A stretch of DNA of 64,000 nucleotides from Rhyacophila brunnea (taxonomy: Eukaryota > Arthropoda > Insecta > Trichoptera > Rhyacophilidae): contig JAGYXB010000444.1 of assembly GCA_022495005.1 (NCBI GenBank), positions 434,001 through 498,000 of the forward strand. The letters run 5' to 3'. The translations under genes were made by a program, and so were the position numbers. The notes under the pieces were generated by a model. The model was not told where the DNA came from, did not search any database, and saw only the letters and a list, made by a program, of their open reading frames with translations. Below are positions 36,584 through 48,439 of this stretch, piece by piece; position 1 is the first letter of the stretch, and the number at the start of each line of letters is the position of its first letter.

Positions 36584-37568
36584 CCGTATAGCATCGATAT
36601 CAAAAAAAATACGCGTTGTTTTTGCACCATTGAAGACAGTATGTACTGTTCCACTTTTATTAGTTTCAATAATAACATTAATTTGATATTGATTGGTATC
36701 AAATGTTTGATTATTCGCTATCATTAACATTGTTCAGATAATTGATAGGTACGGTACGACTTGATACGAGAACCTATCAGAATTATTTATAAATAGGTAT
36801 TACACTGATGATGTGTATTTCTAATTTATTTACCTACCTATTTTCTTCTGTCTTTCCCTTGTGGTTCTCCCGTGGCTTATTTAGGCAAGGAATTGATTTC
36901 AATATTATTCGGCCATCTATCTCCGATACAATATCTCACGATGAACTGTGTTACGGCCAACTGCATACGTACAAATTTCCGGACACGCAATTATTTATCT
37001 ATCTATAGATAGAACATAGGTATATATTTAAAAAGATACCGATAACTTTATAAGAACAGAAAATATATAAAATTGGTAAAAAGTATCAAAGATTCATCAA
37101 ACAATCTCGGGTTTTCTGTACCTAGGTACTTTGTTTTCAAGTGCATAAGGGTAGAGAACCCTTTTTCGTAAATGTACTTATAACAACACAACATGCGCAA
37201 TTATAAAAAAATGCGATTATTTTGTATTTTTAATATATTGACTTTTTATTGGTATTTTTTGGTTCTTCATTCCCCTTATTTTTTTAAGATTACCTTTTTT
37301 GGGGATAGTTTACCCCCGTTATTCAACCCCTGAACTACATGTACAAATAATACGTGATTGATTACTTATGTTTTTTTTCAAACATTCATATTATTATGTA
37401 CAATATTGAAAATGCCGCATTTAAGTGATGTTTTGTCTGGATCAATTTCCGGGACTTTCCTATTTAGGTACTTACCTAAATGAAGAGTAATATTATTGAA
37501 ATGAATTATGTATTTATACCAAGTATATACTATAAGCTCCTTAAAGGTAGGTACCTATAGTTATTATT

Positions 37569-37757
37569 CAATGGCGAAGAGTAGAGGTAGGCTGTGGGAA
37601 TTCTGAAAATACCTACTTAATCTTAAAAAATACGACGCCCGGCGGGACTCGAACCCGCATCTACTGGATTTGCGCCAGTGCACTTTATCAATCGTCGATT
37701 TATGTACTTTATTGAAGTTAATGCAAATAAATATCAAGTAGGTACTCTTCGCCACTA
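37569..37757. mobile_element. Diverged MITE (7538 family) enclosing a SINE piece
   Basis: CAATGGCGAAGAGTAGAGGTAGGCTG at the left (first 20 bases CAATGGCGAAGAGTAGAGGT) and inverted TAGTGGCGAAGAGTACC at the right relate to the 7538 element ends. The interior is largely the tRNA-like segment listed next. No matching 8-bp duplication was found, so ends may have been altered. Confidence 0.6.
37632..37705 (-). repeat. tRNA-derived SINE piece
   Basis: On the minus strand: GATTGATAAAGTGCACTGG, an anticodon arm ACTGG-CGCAAAT-CCAGT, then a perfect T arm GCGGG-TTCGAGT-CCCGC followed by CGGGCGTCGTATTTTT. Position 33 is G rather than the invariant U, and the acceptor stem does not pair. It is therefore a SINE rather than a working tRNA. 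The 3' CGTATTTT is shared with the piece at 51832. Confidence 0.65.
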
Positions 37758-40700
37758 ACTACTGCTCGTGAAAATATCCCGTCTGTCTTCTTAAATTATT
37801 TTGGATAAATCCTATAATTTAGTTAACCACGATTAATTAGATTAGGTTGACTTATTATTTAGCAGCTGTTGGATATGTTAGCACTAAAATTAATATATAT
37901 TATTCTGACTTTCCTTACCTACCTTACATGTGTAATGTATTGTAGGTTCCTATTTGATGTGATAAAACTGATGTCCGTTTCTAACTTGCTAAAATATTCC
38001 CAATGCATAAACTTGTCTTCTTGAGTGCATGGCAGCATTCTTTCACATACGTTTTCATCAGGTACTTGCTTACCTATAGGTATTCTAGTATATAGGCATT
38101 CTGGTAGACAAGTTTTGTTTTTTGTTTTTATCTAAATAAAAACATTTATCCCAGGCGTACTGGAGTGTGAGCCATTAGCATTTGATACTCGACACAGCGG
38201 GGTCATTATAAAAATAAATTCAAAGAACATACCACATAAACCCATCCCGCGGTTAGGGACGCTCTATCTTCTGAGACCAGGATTTATATAGGTAAGAGAT
38301 ATAAATGATTAAATTCTACCTCACAACCGCTGTTATATTGTACGATTGAACAAGCCATACTAGACCTTATGTAATGATGGTTTTCATGTGAAAATCTCAT
38401 GATTACGTGTAGTGTGATGGCTCCATTTGGAATGAAACGATTCGAACAATGCATTGGTCGAATTGCCATTAGCATAAATAACGACGACCACGGTTGAGAT
38501 GTTGGTCGGTTTATAATTCACATGCTCTTGAGAGAACCTTTGGCATTTGCAACAACAATACCTGGAGATTTACTCTTTCGTGTATGTACACACATAAGTA
38601 GGCATACATAGATATTATCCCATTTAGAATGAAGTCAAAAGCGCCACCTACAAGAATAATATTTTTCTTCACCCGAATATAATTTATGTATGTATACAAT
38701 ATCTACGTAAAACCTATGTAACAACTACAACGAAAGAAGCTGTGTTGTTTTTCCCCGATGGGTAGATACTAGATTCTCATTTTTCTTAAAGCTTCACCCC
38801 TTTTGAGGCTTCGTAACTTATATCGCCAACCCTTTGGGGCGATAATTTTTCATAAAAATAAATTTATATTTATGACCCACCTTCCACGTTTCACCCCATA
38901 ATCTGGCAGTAGGTATATTCTCGAGCCTTGAACTCGCGGTTTAGTAAAATATCGTTCCCAAGAAGATAGGTGTGCTTTGTTTTTGAGGATTAACTCTATT
39001 CTTCCCGGTGGCAAGATATACCAGATGCATACTTCTACGATGGTTAACTTTAAGTTGGTATATTATGTATAAAATTGGCTTTCTGTGATTTTTTTTGTAT
39101 CCATAAAAACATACAGTTGGAATTAACTAATTCTTAAATTGTTATCACATCCAACTATACTAAAATATAGTGTAAAAAAGCAAACTAGTGAGGTACGCTT
39201 CATATATCCTCATGAGGCACTTTTAATATAGGTAGGTAGTAAGTATAAAAAATACAGAATGTGTAAACTAATTCAACAATATTGATTGACAAGTGCCAAT
39301 TTCGATGACCAAAAATATTGTTTTTTTTTTAGTCTTAGCTTATTAATATTGTATTATGTGCTTGTCGCGTTAGAGAAACAACTAGCATATAAAGTTATAA
39401 TTTATTATTATGTAGGTACTTTGCATGTTATTGTTTATCCTACTTATCTGCATCAAAAAATATTAGGTCCAGTATTCTGTACCACCCAATGAGTTTCAAA
39501 ATATACCTATACCTTGGTAGGTAGGTACTCACTGTCAATATTTACTCAATTAGCATCACAAGTATTATTGTATGTACCTTTATGTAAATCTAATAGGTAG
39601 CATTTCGAGCATATAAATAATTACTCTATAATACAATGTTATCTTTTTACTTCTGTAGGTAGTAATTTTTAATGAAATCGATATAGATAAAAACATACAC
39701 ATTGCACTTCGGTATAACAGTGTGAATTAAAATTATTTCGCCCAACAGGTACCTAGGTACGTACCAATTATTTTAACGAGCTGCATAAAAGAAATTTTTT
39801 ATCGAAAATTTTCGAAATCTCAATATATCAATGAATTTTGGTGCCAGATTTTGACACCTATGTAGGTACATACTGTATACCAGTATACCTAACAAAAATT
39901 AACATTTTAAAATCGAATGCTTATTTTATTATGGGTTAATTCAAGTTTGAATACATTTTTTGATTATCCAGTAAAAGTAATGATATCTACCTACATGTCC
40001 CCTACATCCGAATTTTCACTTTACATTGCGCGTTCTAACATGTTGAACTATATTATCACTCATGTAGGTTCTGCTAAGCATAAATCCTACTTTGACTAAC
40101 GATATTCTTACTAATGCCAGTTTTTGTTCTAGGTATTATAGAAATAAGCATGACGTGTTGTTTGTTATTCACTTAATTTATTATTATATTTAGTTTCAAC
40201 TAAAATACTACCTACCTTCATGGTTTGAAAAAGTATATTGGTGTCTTGTTAATTCGAAAAGACTCGGTAGGTATTACCTATCTACTTGCATGATTTCCAA
40301 AGCCATATTTATAATCATTAATTTCTTAGGTAAGTCTAGTAATTAAACATAATGTTTTAGTTACGTACCTGCATTACAATTAGCTACATAGTATCTGTAA
40401 TATTTAATTATATTTACATGTTCTACAATCTTCTATTCCAATATCTATGCACTGTTTGATAATATTGTGGCTTGTTTGTGTCATTTAGAGGCCTTATATA
40501 ATTTTATAGACCATTCAACACGCCACTTACATGGCTAATCAATATGACGAGTGAATAACAAAATAATTGTTTTGTTGTCAGTGAAAGTGAACCAACGATA
40601 GAGTTTAATAAAATAATATATAAAATTCTCTGGCATAGGACATACTAATGAAAAGTAATAGGTATGTCAGTCATTGTCAAATTTTTTCAGTGATCGGTAA

Positions 40701-40913
40701 AATAAAGTCTGAATATTTTTTGTTTGGTGAATTTATTCCGGGATATCAAATCCATTCTTCGCATAATATGTGTCTAGATATAGGTATATTATATCATATA
40801 ATAAAACCACGATTGTTATAAGTATCTAAATAAACAAAAGGTTCAAGGAATAATATATATAAAGGTAGGTATGTGTTTCACCTCCCTACGTGAATTATTA
40901 TATTTTTTTAAAC

Positions 40914-41179
40914 TAGTGTTTTTTAACCTTGTTGCACATGCGGACTACTGAAAATAGGAGAAACATTTTACGGACGGCTTACACATAAGTATAATAAAAA
41001 TATATTTATATTACTACAGAATAACGTTTGATCGGGGTTAATTTCAACACGTAAAACCAACCAACCCATTAATCTATTTTAAGAACAAATACAATTGCAT
41101 GTGCACGAGTTTTGAAGATTTTATTAGTTAGCATAATATGCATTATTACCACAAAAATTCGCGGACCACCAGAACACTG
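40914..41179. mobile_element. hAT-type MITE, perfect 8-bp TSD
   Basis: Left end TAGTGTTTTTTAACC (CAGTG with its first base changed) and inverted right end CAGTGTTCTGGTGGTCCGCG. TTTTAAAC duplications lie at 40906-40913 and 41180-41187. The 266-bp element is non-coding. Confidence 0.85.
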
Positions 41180-41699
41180 TTTTAAACCTAGTCCGTACAT
41201 AAGTGTAGTGTATGGATTCCTCATATCGGAGGGTATAAAAATTAATTTATGTTACCGACTTTTCACAAGAATTTATTAGTCATTGGTCGTACTTTGTACT
41301 GGATCAATGGAATACGGGTCGCTCTAATAACTAGGCCACCATGGGTGATTTTCAATAAATGACATAGAATCGCATACCTACTGAATGCTTAGATTTTTAA
41401 TTTGAATTATTTTGTTATTAACTATTTATTAAACCTATAAATTCAAGTTATGTTAAACATACTTAACTAATAAAATAATAAAAATAAAAATAATAAAGTT
41501 GATTGTAATGGGATGCCTAGTGTCTACATACCTAAGTTGTACTAATGCATTTTTGTAAAAAAAAAAATTGCAGGCAGTCTGGGTCGTATATGTATTTGCC
41601 TAATAGGAACTAAATTATTTTATAAAACATATTGAAAAGCTTTTGCCAAAAGTAGGTATGCGCCGTACAAACTGTCCACGTAGTTTTATTGTGTAGAAT

Positions 41700-41950
41700 G
41701 TTCACAGCAGAAATGCATAACATAACCTAGAAACTTTATGTCCCCAAAAATGGCCGTTAAATCCACGACCTTGGGGGCAATAAAAGTTTAACTGCCGCTA
41801 TAATGCTAACGCAAGATGCGAGTTGAATGGTTAATAAGCAGGCCTGCACGATCGGCGCGAATCGTTTCATTTCGTCATGACTCCATCATCAGTCCGAAGA
41901 CGACGGCGTCTCACAATGTTTTATGATAAAATTATCACAGTTCCCTGTAG
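41700..41950. promoter_or_regulatory. GC-richer candidate regulatory block in intron 2
   Basis: It contains CCCCAAAAATGGCCGTTAAA, GGGGGCAATAAAAGTTTAAC (caudal/posterior-Hox-like), GCTAACGC, a CpG-rich stretch around 41850-41915, and TTTTATGATAAAATTATCAC. There are no repeat ends or TAGGTACC motifs in this span. The AATAAA-GTTTA plus CCGTTA combination resembles the intron 1 block at 26820-27060. Confidence 0.33.
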
Positions 41951-42179
41951 TTGAATATCGCCATGTCATAAAATCGTCATAATAATTATAACCGTAAGTA
42001 TCATAAAAACAATCATAACTTCAATAACAATGTTCAACAAAATATTCTAAATTGTTCATTAATAATAATTATGTAAGTAAAATATTGATGTGAAAAAGTA
42101 GTTCACTCAATATGTTTCTTTTTTCAATAAATAAATAGGTAGTAATCATAACAAGATTTTTTAGTTATACACCTGTAGG

Positions 42180-42729
42180 CAGTGGCGGCTCGTCCATATG
42201 CACTGCGGTACTGCAGCACCCCCAAGCAAATTGAGAAAAATGTAATATTATAATATAAATTTATGTATATTATATGAAAATATCAATATTATTTAAGTGT
42301 GTATTAAGGTCGCCCGCGCACCGATACATCCAATAATTATCAATTATCATACACGGCGGTACTAATATCAGAAAGTGACGCATCGCATGATTTTGTGCAG
42401 TACCGTTTTCGATGGAATATACCTACTCGAGTTCTCGGGTCTCGCAGCTAGAAGTCTGGTCTGTACTGCCACTCCGGCAGTATTTCGTGTTGCGTCTGTG
42501 CGGGTGCAGCGGCTCTGAGCACGCGCGCGACAGCAAAAACAACGAAAAGGTGATGGACCCTTTTTGAAGGAAAAAAGACAGAAGAATCAATTTTATAATG
42601 AAATAAAAATACATATAATGTTTAATTTCAATAATTTTGATGTTCGTAGTAAAATATAATCCAAATAAATATTTATTTTTATTAATCAACCGCAGCACCC
42701 CCACATATAATATCCACGAGCCGCCACTG
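42180..42729. mobile_element. hAT-type MITE, TIR CAGTGGCGGCTCGT, 8-bp TSD
   Basis: Both ends begin CAGTGGCGGCTCGT, with the inner GCAGCACCCCCA conserved in both arms. Duplications CCTGTAGG (42172-42179) and CCTCTAGG (42730-42737) differ at one base. The interior has a CpG-rich patch (about 42405-42560) and an AT-rich part; a 93-codon minus-strand frame across it has no motifs. Confidence 0.9.
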
Positions 42730-43572
42730 CCTCTAGGTATGATTTATTTTACACGAATTAACAAGTAGGTATAGGTATTACCTAATACTTACAAATTTTC
42801 CAATCATATTATACACAAATTACCGAATAAATATGCACAGCATAATTTAGAGATGGAGGGGGAGAAAAATTTATTTATTTTTGAATATTGAAATTTATAA
42901 CAGAAAATTTGGTTTAATATTATTAATTAAAATTATACCTACTGACGCATTAAAGGATAACAAGAGATTTAAAATATTAACGGAAACATATAACACACCC
43001 TACCGCTACCCATTGGTATGTTTTTCACCAGAGAAAAATGAAAACAGGCAGATTTTATTTTGCAGTAGATCTGCTACACTTTTTTTTATTATATTATGTT
43101 TAATTTCAATATACCTACCTACTTACCTATTTTTTAAACTTGCATGGTTATTGAAATATTAAATTTTATAATTCTCTTTACAGAGATGTTGGTCGGTAGG
43201 TAGATATATGTATAATTTTAAGAAATTACTAAAAGTAAGAACAATAAATCGGTATTATTATTATTTTGTCGGTAGGTATAACATTTTTTTCACCAAGTAG
43301 TGGCGCCAAACAGGGGATTTATTTCCGAGTATTTTTTTTTGTCTTGTTACCATGTGTATAGTCTTTTATTACTCTTTTTGACATATATTTCATAGGTATT
43401 TCTTTTACGTTGGCTGCTCTACCCTAACTATTAATAATTTTTGAATATAATTATAATACTTGTACCTAAATATGTGTTGGAAGTGTTAATATATCAATGA
43501 ATCAATGGGCATGGTTTTTTAGGTTTACATTCTCTCGTAACATACGTAAATTGAATAGGTGTATAACTATCC

Positions 43573-44277
43573 CACCAGTTTTATATGCGCATTCACCTAA
43601 CCCTTCTTAATTGGAAAAATAAAATATGATTTTTTTCAAATTCAAAACATAGGTATGTACCTATTTTACTGGTGCACAAAATGAACCGTGCATCAACATC
43701 ACTAGAACAAAACCATTAAAACATGACTTTCACACAAAAACAAAAACATAATAATGAATATTTACTGCAAATCAGTGTGACTTCTGCTGTTGCATTTCAG
43801 AAACCAGCTCAGAAATGCGCGGCTTCACCTTGGCAAGTGCCACTCTCATGTCATTTTCGCAACAAAGTTTGTTCCTTTTCTTCGTTTTTATGTCCAGCAT
43901 CCTCGAAAAGGATTGCTCGCAAAGATATGTTGTAACAAACGGTATGAAAATCTCCAGAGCTTTCTTAGCAATAACAGGGTACTTTACCATTTGTTGACAC
44001 CAAAACGTTGAGAGCGTTGTTGTTCTGAAGAGTTGCTGTTGAACCTGGCTCTGCTGAATTCCATCGAGGTATTCATCATTGACATAAATGTTGTCTCAAC
44101 ACTAAACAGCACAGATAGGCCAAGCGATGTTGCGTGATCACCTGCAGCCAATGATGGCCAAGCGGGGCGTGTCATCACGAATCATATGAGTCGGGTGTGC
44201 GTCTTGACCTCCACCGGACCCCTGAGACTGACTCACCGAACCCCTGGGGTACGATTGAACCAGATTAAGAACCACTG
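43573..44277 (-). mobile_element. hAT element with transposase C-terminus (boundaries tentative)
   Basis: The right end, read inverted, is CAGTGGTTCTTAATCTGG, a typical hAT terminus. It is followed by AACTATCC (44278-44285), and the same 8-mer occurs at 43565-43572. This would place the left end at CACCAGTTTTATAT, a poor match to the right TIR, so the left boundary is less certain. Transposase coding (43772-43990) lies inside on the minus strand. Confidence 0.65.
43772..43990 (-). pseudogene. hAT transposase fragment, C-terminal dimerisation region
   Basis: The 72-codon frame includes ALEIFIPFVTTYLCEQSFSR and KTKKRNKLCCENDMRVALAK, ending in QQQKSH and a stop. This is a well-preserved C-terminal end of a ZBED5/SCAND3-like hAT transposase. 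Upstream on the minus strand the frame is quickly lost. Its sequence differs from the pieces at 16555 and 36323, so it belongs to a different hAT family. Confidence 0.87.
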
Positions 44278-46486
44278 AACTATCCGAAGCATTGTTCGCA
44301 AGCTTCGCTTTCCCCAGAGCAAAGTAACATTCGCAGACATTTCGAATGTAATGTCAAACATAACCTACATCACCCTCCGTCAACGCAGCATAGTGCAATT
44401 ATAATGTCGCACCCATAGAGCACCTTTTCCTAATCGTAAATCGCCACAACCGTGTGGAACCTGCAGTACATAATATACATAGATATAGCATCACTGCAAG
44501 CTAAGGAAGGTCAGTTACGGCGTGTTGCTGTGCTACAAAGAATATCTGTGTTGTCCTCCATTTGCATGAAGCGCTCTTCCTCCAAGGACTGGCGTGTTGG
44601 CTCACAACCGACACTTTACCCTAGATGCTCTTTTAAAGATGGATAAAGTAGTTGCACCAGTGCACTCCCAAGATTCGGCGGATGCATCGATTCCCAAAGC
44701 TAATGTTTTCTAATTTAATTATCTATTCCAAACGTGTCAAACATATAATAATATGTAAATACATGTTTATTTTGACATCGTAAGTTACAATTAATTTTAA
44801 TTAAATATAATAGGTATCTCTACCTATGCTACAAAAGGCCGACAAGTTGAGTATTAATACATTGGTAAAATATCACCGAAATTTTATGAGAAATTTTATT
44901 CTGTTTACGCTGCCAAAGAACGCTAGCATACGCGATATGGAAATTTTGATAAAATGCTAGATCTGACAAAAATACATAGGTACATATTTGAGTTAGTGAT
45001 ATTGGAGAACGTGTGATGAAATCTAAATTGATTATCAATATTAGTAGTTTGTGGTTACACTAGCAGCTTCTACGGGTGCATATTGTATGGATTTTCCAAA
45101 ATTAAGTCAAGCTTATGAGATATTATACCTATTATAAAAATTAGATATGAATATTATGATAACTGATAAGCATGTCCCATTTATTATTGGTTGTTGAATA
45201 TTATTTCCTTGGACCGGTTAGTTTCACACGGATAATACAGAGGTATGACGGATACAGCCTTTACATTGAAACCAGTACATCCTTTTTATTTACAATCGTG
45301 GTCGGTATCGTCATACCTGACAGTGTATCGGACACGTGAATCCTCTGTGTGAATCTGCATTGGGCTTGGACGTAGATCGGATGGATTGAATACCGTCACA
45401 TGGTTGCGTATCACGTGATTCGATTTCCCGCCAAATAAAGTGCAATGAACTTGCGCTGTCGCGTCTGGCGAGTGGAGATCGGTGCATCGCGAATAAGAAT
45501 AATATCGGGAGTCGGCGTGCCAGAGTATTTTGTGTCGCCAGTATTTTAAAATTTATTAGGCTGGGTGTGTTAGTCATTTTTTCACGAATCGTTTTATTTA
45601 TACATTCGGATCAGATGTACTCAACCACCATCGATGAAGGAAGTGCACGTCCGTACACCTACCTATCGGATATTATAATAGCCACTGTATATTATTATTA
45701 TCGCAGGATTTGGAGCCATTAATTTCAAGAATACTTAATTGATATAAAACTGTTCAATTAATTATAATTGCAAGTATTTATACAGCTCATGTATGACTGT
45801 TGAGTAAGTATTGCCTATCTACCAATAATAAAATTAGCATTAGCGACGAATTACTGGAAATTGGGTGTAGGTATAAGTAAATCATTTTATACGCCCCGTT
45901 TTTCTGACGGGAGGTGACAAAAATTTTCACGCCAAGAAGGCTGTGAGTAGGTATTTGTGCAGTATTTCAAAGATTTGCCATCTAGTTAATAAAAATAATA
46001 ATACATTCTTCGTAGGTAATTAATGTAGAATTTGGATAATACATTTGAGACTAAAACCAATTACTTATTTTGAAATTTTCCTCCATACGATAATTTATTT
46101 GCCTACTGGTTAACGTTAGGGTTCCGTCAAACAGAATACCTAGGTTTAGAATTACTGCACAGAGCATGATGATGTTATTTTTTATACCTACTGAATAAAA
46201 TTTCAAACTTCGTAGGTATACGTAGGTACCTGCCTACCTTCGAGAATACAGTAACAGAACTGAATGTTAATGCTTGTTTTTAGTATCACCTGTCTAAATG
46301 TGTATTGACTGTATTCCTTACATACTTATCTGAATTAAGGTTTATTTTGAGAGGCTTCCATCAGCTAGCTACACGTTTCACATCAACAATGACCTATTAA
46401 GGACGATTCCATAATATAATATTATATTAGATGTAGGTACTAAGTTTGATTAACTTGAAAACGATATCACAGATATTGTAGGTATG

Positions 46487-46649
46487 TAGAGTCTGTCTTC
46501 TATAAGCTGGCGTGCGGTTTCCCCCCCACTTCAGCATTCAGCACTGTTTTCCCTCTCGTTACCTCCCATTGGAAACTTGCAACATTCGAACGCGATTGCC
46601 AATGCTTTCCGTCGTGACGTGAACCCCAGCTTATAGAATACAGACTCTA
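46487..46649. mobile_element. MITE with 22-24-bp TIRs and TA TSD
   Basis: TAGAGTCTGTCTTCTATAAG (46487) and inverted TAGAGTCTGTATTCTATAAG (ending 46649) differ at one position over most of the arm. The outermost TA on each side fits a TA duplication. The interior is C-rich and non-coding. Confidence 0.82.
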
Positions 46650-46747
46650 GATGTGAAAATGGTATGGAATACTTTCGCCATTCCACTCCGCGCCAGCTTC
46701 AATGAATAGAGCATGCACAAGGCAAGTTCACATTCATCGGTACAGCG

Positions 46748-47615
46748 CAGCGCTGCCATTTTTTTTACCCAATTATAGTACGAGGCCCAAGAAATTATAG
46801 TACCTACTTGTTTCCGAAAAAAATATAATAGGTGGTACCTGCGGAATTTTTGTATTCACCAAATAAATAACGGAGAATTTGGGAAATTCTGAGGCTTTTT
46901 CTATTTGGGTAGGTACCTACCTCTTCTGACCAAAAATTCTTACCAGCGAATTCCAATAAATTTCATTTTAAGATGATACATCAGTGAAACGGAAAATAAT
47001 TTTCAACTATAGGCGCAACGAAATTTTGGACTCGTGGAATTCGGAGAGAGAACGTCGAGCTGGGAACACGTCAATTTGTTTCGTGTTGGCGACGGGGGTA
47101 TTCTTAAATCGTGTAAAGATGACTAAAAACGTTACCCATTTACTTGAAAAGGAAAACATGTCAATGGATATATTATTATTGTTACTAATAGAACATTAAA
47201 TGGACGCATGTTGAATTTATATGACAAATTATATTTCGTTCGGCATGCGTCATTTGCACCCGCGACCCGCAATCCACGCATCTTCTAGTCACGATCTTTT
47301 TAGACCGTACCTCAACTGAGGTAGGTATATAGCCTTAAGCCGAAATCAAACGCTTTTTTTACCTCTTTTTTTTCATCGTTGCCAAATTTTCTTCTACATA
47401 TTGCAAAATTATAGTACTTTGTACCAATTCATAGTACGGAATTTTAGTAGGCACCTTTTGCGTATTTTATCCGATATTCAAAAATATAGTATTTTGGGAG
47501 TATCTACCTATTTATACTGTAACGTTTTAATATCATGCGTAGAACGCGGACCAAATTTATAGTAAAAAATAATGTACTATAATTATTATTATAGGTAGTG
47601 CGGTTGGCAACACTG
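46748..47615. mobile_element. Possible long MITE, TIR CAGYGYTGCCA
   Basis: Left CAGCGCTGCCATTTTTTTTA followed by ATTATAGTAC; right end inverted CAGTGTTGCCAACCGC followed by ATTATAGTAC. The same combination forms the element at 60409-60807, which supports the family. Flanking 8-mers do not match here, so the left boundary may be wrong or the two ends may come from different copies. The interior repeats ATAGTAC several times. Confidence 0.45.
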
Positions 47616-48439
47616 ATTCACATCTTGCACTCGCGTTTTTGTAGCAGCGCTGCAGGTATAAGTATATGTCTATACCTATAGGATGAGGGAATAGTGAAAT
47701 CCTTATGGATACATATATGATTTTTTTCGCGTGAATTAATGAAACTGAGAATTTATAATGAAACATAATTAAATATTATTTAGATAAGTTTATGCAACAG
47801 ACGAATCCTTTGTATAATTGAAAACGTCTCGGATAGTAGGTACCTAAGTAAGAAAGTTCAACCCTGAGATCAACAAACCGACGCATTTGCAAGTTGATTT
47901 GCATGTGAATGCCTTATCTTGTCTAGGACTGTCGTGTGCTCATAGAGAGCTTAACATTTATTTCAATTCTGTGTGCAGTCGGCGGCACAAAACTGATATT
48001 TAAAGACATTTAATTCGCATATATGGCATGTACACGATGTAAACTTACGTGGGTACATAGATAGATAAATAGAATGCATATATTTCCATGTGGTGAGTGC
48101 ACAATAACGGCTTTTCTCGTTGGTCGTCTGCATCGAATATGCCTACATTCAACAGTGGCGTAAGCGTTCCGTTTAAGTAGGTACATTGCTGTCTGATTTC
48201 AAATTTTATAGTAATTATTAAAAGTTATCTCAAATTATAAAACTCTTATACTTACCTAATTACTATTTTTTTCATCGCGTACCTATTCGATTTCGACTGT
48301 GGATATATTTTTGCAATATAATTTCAATTTCAAGCCAATATTGATACTATGATTACGTTATGATAAGGTTAGTAAGTAATTATTAAATATAATTCTGTAA
48401 CTGAGAAATAACTAGTCAAAAATAAAAATACATGTATTG

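Larger units (their letters stand above)
35936..36985 (+). repeat. Interspersed repeat F1, copy interrupted by a hAT element
   Basis: CGCCGTAACACAGTTTACAG and TGAGCCGTATTACC (35941-35974) align with 48655-48690. After the inserted hAT element the similarity resumes with ATACGCGTTGTTTTT (36608) against ATACGCGTTCGTGTT at 48729, and continues through TTTCTTCTGTCTTTCCCTTG (36840) and TCTCCGATACAA...CATACGTACAAATTTCCGGACACG. No credible protein is encoded. Confidence 0.72.

Noticed and set aside
37632..37705. Functional tRNA gene
   Set aside because: The T arm and anticodon stem are good, but U33 is replaced by G, the acceptor stem does not pair and the segment lies inside a repeat. Classified as SINE.
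45311..45577. 88-codon minus-strand frame as a gene
   Set aside because: No motif, no splice context, and the sequence around 45220-45360 shows imperfect inverted repeats suggesting transposon debris.
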